Assembly (NCBI RefSeq): GCF_000721075.1
Contig: NZ_JOEQ01000021.1
Coordinates: 1 to 64,000 of the forward strand
Source of the DNA: Streptosporangium amethystogenes
Lineage (GTDB): Bacteria > Actinomycetota > Actinomycetes > Streptosporangiales > Streptosporangiaceae
Reading direction: 5' to 3'
DNA: 64,000 nt
Shown: in pieces, positions 61,134 through 64,000 of the stretch
Position numbering within the stretch: position 1 is the stretch's first letter
How the letters are laid out: each line of letters starts with the position of its first letter
Translations under genes and position numbers: made by a program
The notes under the pieces: generated by a model
The model's input: the letters and a program-made list of their open reading frames with translations, nothing else
The model's database searches: none
What the model was told of the DNA's origin: nothing

Positions 61134-63440
61134 TCAGGACCCGGGGCAGGGGTGGCCGAGGACGTCGCGCGCCGCCGCCACGGCGGCCTGGCCGAAGCTG
61201 ATGCCGCCGTCGTTGGGGGGTACGGCACGGTGGGTCAGGACCCGGAAGCCGCCGAGCCCGAGGGCGCCCGCGAGGCCGTCGAGCAACAGGCGGTTCTGGA
61301 AGACCCCGCCGGACAGGGCGACCGTGCCGATCCCGGTGCTCTCGCGGATCCTGGCGCACGCCGCGGCGGTGACGGCGGCGAGCCCGTTGTGGAAGCGGGT
61401 GGAGACGAGCGCCGGGACCACCCCCGCGCGGGTCTCCTCGGCGACCGCACGGACGAGGTCCGCCACCTGGATCGTCACGAGCGACCCCTCGTCGAGGATC
61501 CGCGCCGGGTAGGCGCCGCCCTCGGCGGGGTCGGCCCGCTGCTCCAGGGCGATCGCGGCCTGTCCCTCGTATCCGGCGGTGTCGCGGAGCCCGAGGATCG
61601 CCGCCACGGCGTCGAACAGGCGGCCCGCACTGGAGGTGAGCGGGGAGTTCGTCCCCGCTCTGGCCACGGCGAGCACCTCGTCCCAGCGTGTGCCGTGGCG
61701 GGCCCTGACCCGCAGGTCCTCGGGGAGCGCGGCACCGTACGCCGCGTTCAGGTGGGCGGCCGCCATCCGCCAGGGCTGCCTGATGGCCGCGGTACCGCCG
61801 GGCATCGGCACCGGCGCCAGGCGGCCGGCACGGGTGAAGCCGACAAGGTCGGCCACCAGGAGCTCGCCACCCCAGATCGTGCCGTCGGTGCCGTATCCGA
61901 GACCGTCGAAGGCCACCCCGATGACCGGGCCGCTCTCGGCGTTGTCGGCCAGGCAGGAGGCGATGTGCGCGTGGTGGTGCTGCACCCCGGTCAGGTCCAC
62001 CGACTCCAGATCGAGGGCGTACTTGGTGGACAGGTACTCGGGGTGGAGGTCGTGCGCGACGAGGCCGGGGGTGATGCCGAGCAGGCGCCCGAGGTGTTCG
62101 ATCCCCTCGGTGAAGGAGCGCAGCGTCTCGTAGTTCTCCAGGTCTCCTATGTGCTGGGAGACGAAGGCGTACCCGCGCCTCGCGAGACAGAACGTGCTCT
62201 TCAGCTCGGCGCCGCAGGCGAGCACGGGCCGCCGGGCGGGCGGTGAGAGCCGCAGTGGCTCCGGGGCGTATCCCCGGGACCTGCGCAGCGGTAGCGCCCG
62301 CCCTCGCGCGACGAGGACCACGGAGTCGTCGGCGCGGATGTGAATCGGCCGGTCGTGGGTCAGGAAGGCGTCCGCGATCCCGGCGAGCCTGACGAGCGCG
62401 TCGTCGTCGCGGTGGGCGATGGGCTCATCGGAGAGGTTCCCGCTGGTGAGCACGTACGGCCGGGTGAACTCGGCGGCGAGCAGGTGGTGGACCGGCGTGT
62501 ACGGCAGCATGAGGCCGAGGGTGCGGTCGCCCGGTGCCACGGCTCTGGCCGGCGCGGCACCGGAGCGGCGGGGCAGCAGCACGATCGGGCGTCGCGGGCC
62601 GATGAGCAGTCGCTCGCTCTCCTCGTCCAGTTCGCAGAGCGCGTGGGCGGCGCGCAGGTCGGGAACCATGATCGCGAACGGTCTGTCCTCGCGGCGCTTG
62701 CGAGCACGGAGGGTCCTGGCGGCCTTCTCGTTGGCCGCGTCGACCGCCAGGTGGTACCCGCCGAGCCCCTTGACCGCCAGCACGCCGCCCGCCCGCAGCA
62801 CCTCCGCCGCCGCCACGATCGGGTCGTCACCGCCGCCGTGCGGAGCGCCGCCGTCCAGCAGGCGCAGCACCGGGCCGCAGGCCGGGCAGCAGATCGGCTG
62901 GGCATGGAACCTGCGGTCCGACGGGTCGAGGTACTCCCCCTCGCACTCCCCGCACATGGCGAATCCGGCCATTGTGGTGGCGGGCCGGTCGTAGGGGAGG
63001 TCCCGGATGATGGTGAATCTCGGCCCGCAGTTGGTGCAGTTGACGAAGGGGTGACGGTATCGCCGGTCGGCGGGGTCGAACAGCTCGCCCAGGCAGTCAT
63101 CACATGTCGCGACATCAGGTGAGATAAGAGTGACCCGCTGGTCTTCGTCCCGGCTGGCCGCGATGCGGAATCCGCGCTCTCCGCGCACCGGTATCGCGGT
63201 GGCCGTCATGCGGTGGATCACCGCCAGCGGCGGGGCCTGACCTCGCAGGTCCTCCTGGAAGCGCGCGACGTCGCCGGGCACCCCCTCGGCCTCGATGAAA
63301 ACACCGTGGCTGTCGTTGCCCACCCATCCCGACAGCTCCAGCCGCCGGGCCAGGGAGTGGACATGGGGACGGAAGCCCACCCCCTGCACGATCCCCTCGA
63401 CCCTGATCCTGACGCGGACCCGCGCCCGCCCCGTGCCCAT
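61134..63440 (-). CDS. hypF: Carbamoyltransferase HypF ([NiFe]-hydrogenase maturation)
   Basis: Makes the cyanide ligand of [NiFe]-hydrogenase from carbamoyl phosphate, passing the carbamoyl group to HypE. 768 residues, the usual length. The acylphosphatase domain (about 8-95) has VEGIVQGVGFRPHVHSL. Two zinc motifs follow (CDDCLGELFDP, CTNCGPRFT; CGECEGEYLDP, CCPACGP). The YrdC domain has GGVLAVKGLGGYHLAVDA and PYVLTSGNLSDEP. The C-terminal Kae1-like domain has VQHHHAHIASCLADN and VALSGGVFQNRLLL. The start is ATG 63440 (GGAAGG upstream); the frame upstream is the shadow of the SIS gene. Confidence 0.96.
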   Translation of the reverse strand: MGTGRARVRVRIRVEGIVQGVGFRPHVHSLARRLELSGWVGNDSHGVFIEAEGVPGDVARFQEDLRGQAPPLAVIHRMTATAIPVRGERGFRIAASRDEDQRVTLISPDVATCDDCLGELFDPADRRYRHPFVNCTNCGPRFTIIRDLPYDRPATTMAGFAMCGECEGEYLDPSDRRFHAQPICCPACGPVLRLLDGGAPHGGGDDPIVAAAEVLRAGGVLAVKGLGGYHLAVDAANEKAARTLRARKRREDRPFAIMVPDLRAAHALCELDEESERLLIGPRRPIVLLPRRSGAAPARAVAPGDRTLGLMLPYTPVHHLLAAEFTRPYVLTSGNLSDEPIAHRDDDALVRLAGIADAFLTHDRPIHIRADDSVVLVARGRALPLRRSRGYAPEPLRLSPPARRPVLACGAELKSTFCLARRGYAFVSQHIGDLENYETLRSFTEGIEHLGRLLGITPGLVAHDLHPEYLSTKYALDLESVDLTGVQHHHAHIASCLADNAESGPVIGVAFDGLGYGTDGTIWGGELLVADLVGFTRAGRLAPVPMPGGTAAIRQPWRMAAAHLNAAYGAALPEDLRVRARHGTRWDEVLAVARAGTNSPLTSSAGRLFDAVAAILGLRDTAGYEGQAAIALEQRADPAEGGAYPARILDEGSLVTIQVADLVRAVAEETRAGVVPALVSTRFHNGLAAVTAAACARIRESTGIGTVALSGGVFQNRLLLDGLAGALGLGGFRVLTHRAVPPNDGGISFGQAAVAAARDVLGHPCPGS

Positions 63441-63609
63441 CCCGCCATCCTTCCCGCGCCCGGCGGGAAGACCTCGGGGCTCGCATGATCTGGACGGGAA
63501 GGTTACGTCGATGATCAGAGCTTTGCCGTTGGTTGTCGAGCCAAGGGTGTCGGCCCTGAAACGGCCAATCGTAACGTAGCGACTACCGTGAAAAATACGG
63601 AGCGTTGAC

Positions 63610-64000
63610 ATGCCTGTCACACCGAGTACCCAAGCATCGCCCGCCGTCACCCCGGTCACGGAGGCGGAGGTCATCGCGGCCTTCGCACGACGGGAGCACG
63701 CCGGGCGCGCCCTGGCGGGAGACGTGGAGCGCATCGCGCGTGCCGCCCAGGCCATGGCCGCCAGGTTCCATCTCGGCGGCAAGCTGATCGTTTTCGGCGA
63801 CGGCGGCGCGGGCTCGGACGCGGCACACGTCGCGGTCGAGTTCATGCACCCGGTCATCATCGGCAAGAGGGCGCTCGCGGCGGTGGCACTGAGCAACGAC
63901 GCGATGACCGGCCGGAACGGTGCGAACGGCGGGGACGCCGCCGAGGTCTTCGCCCACCAGGTGCGCCACTGGGCGGACGCCTCCGACATGGCCCTGGGAA
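63610..64000 (+). CDS. SIS-domain phosphosugar isomerase-like protein (3' end outside window)
   Basis: The first about 130 codons are present; the gene runs past the window edge. The SIS fold reads FHLGGKLIVFGDGGAGSDAAHVAVEF, with the expected glycine-rich strand-turn and Ser. It resembles GmhA/DiaA-like sedoheptulose-7-phosphate isomerases. GGAG lies 8 nt before the ATG at 63610. It is divergent from hypF. I recall SIS genes of this kind in actinobacterial [NiFe]-hydrogenase maturation clusters, so its partner is probably the hydrogenase system. Confidence 0.8.
   Translation, partial: MPVTPSTQASPAVTPVTEAEVIAAFARREHAGRALAGDVERIARAAQAMAARFHLGGKLIVFGDGGAGSDAAHVAVEFMHPVIIGKRALAAVALSNDAMTGRNGANGGDAAEVFAHQVRHWADASDMALG

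Noticed and set aside
63441..63989. N-terminal extension of hypF
   Set aside because: The frame is open, but the true HypF begins at the acylphosphatase domain. The extra region is the shadow of the SIS-domain gene on the other strand.
1..64000. CRISPR arrays, insertion sequences, prophage or toxin-antitoxin genes
   Set aside because: No regularly spaced repeats, transposase, integrase, phage structural gene or convincing toxin-antitoxin pair was seen.

Overview
The window is GC-rich chromosomal DNA from an actinobacterium. The best guess is the Streptosporangiales (Streptosporangium/Nonomuraea-like); this is an inference from gene content, not a database match. Supporting signs are a ClpP1/ClpP2 pair, an AfsR/SARP regulator beside a Ser/Thr kinase, mycothiol-type enzymes (an Rv2466c-like DsbA protein and a TIGR03086 protein), the mycobacterial-type ribosomal protein bL37, frequent GTG/TTG starts, and many leaderless-looking starts (TAnnnT followed about 6-8 nt later by the start codon). 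No rRNA, insertion sequence, phage, plasmid or CRISPR feature was seen.

0-8 kb (minus strand) is a proteostasis block, tig - clpP1 - clpP2 - clpX - valS. Each transcription unit ends in a strong hairpin and there is a ClgR-like box upstream of clpP1. 8-10 kb holds a divergent XRE-DUF5753 regulator and HATPase pair plus tRNA-Pro and tRNA-Gly. 10-20 kb holds a stand-alone TrpB2, a flavin oxidoreductase translationally coupled to a GAF-SpoIIE-HATPase phosphatase, a TIGR03086 protein, the 25-residue protein bL37, an HD hydrolase, a DeoR regulator coupled to galT, and a secreted cell-wall protein under a c-di-AMP (ydaO) riboswitch.

20-31 kb holds a two-component system divergent from a membrane protein, then a sugar-utilisation locus: a LacI regulator and GH3 beta-glucosidase divergent from a binding-protein/two-permease ABC importer, with matching operators on both sides of the divergent promoter region. 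30-41 kb is mostly regulatory and envelope genes: an OmpA-like protein, a lipoprotein, an AfsR-type regulator, a membrane Ser/Thr kinase, DinB, MarR, a site-2 protease, a NarL-type regulator, a SpoIIE phosphatase and an Eis-like acetyltransferase.

42-57 kb is a conserved housekeeping run: rpiB, def, an aldehyde dehydrogenase, an Rv2466c-like protein, pepN, a three-gene membrane operon with a Pycsar-effector-like protein and a DUF5130-like protein, an amidase, a NERD protein, ilvD, a WYL-only protein, an FmdB zinc ribbon, a GNAT protein and an HNH nuclease. From memory, the order tig ... rpiB ... Rv2466c-like ... pepN ... HNH parallels Mycobacterium tuberculosis, so about 8-42 kb may be lineage-specific. 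57-64 kb holds an S9 prolyl oligopeptidase, an AraC/VOC pair, and hypF divergent from a truncated SIS-domain gene, which suggests a [NiFe]-hydrogenase maturation cluster starts at the right edge.

Start codons were chosen from ribosome-binding sites, leaderless -10 motifs, and expected family N-termini. Functions rest on motifs read by eye.
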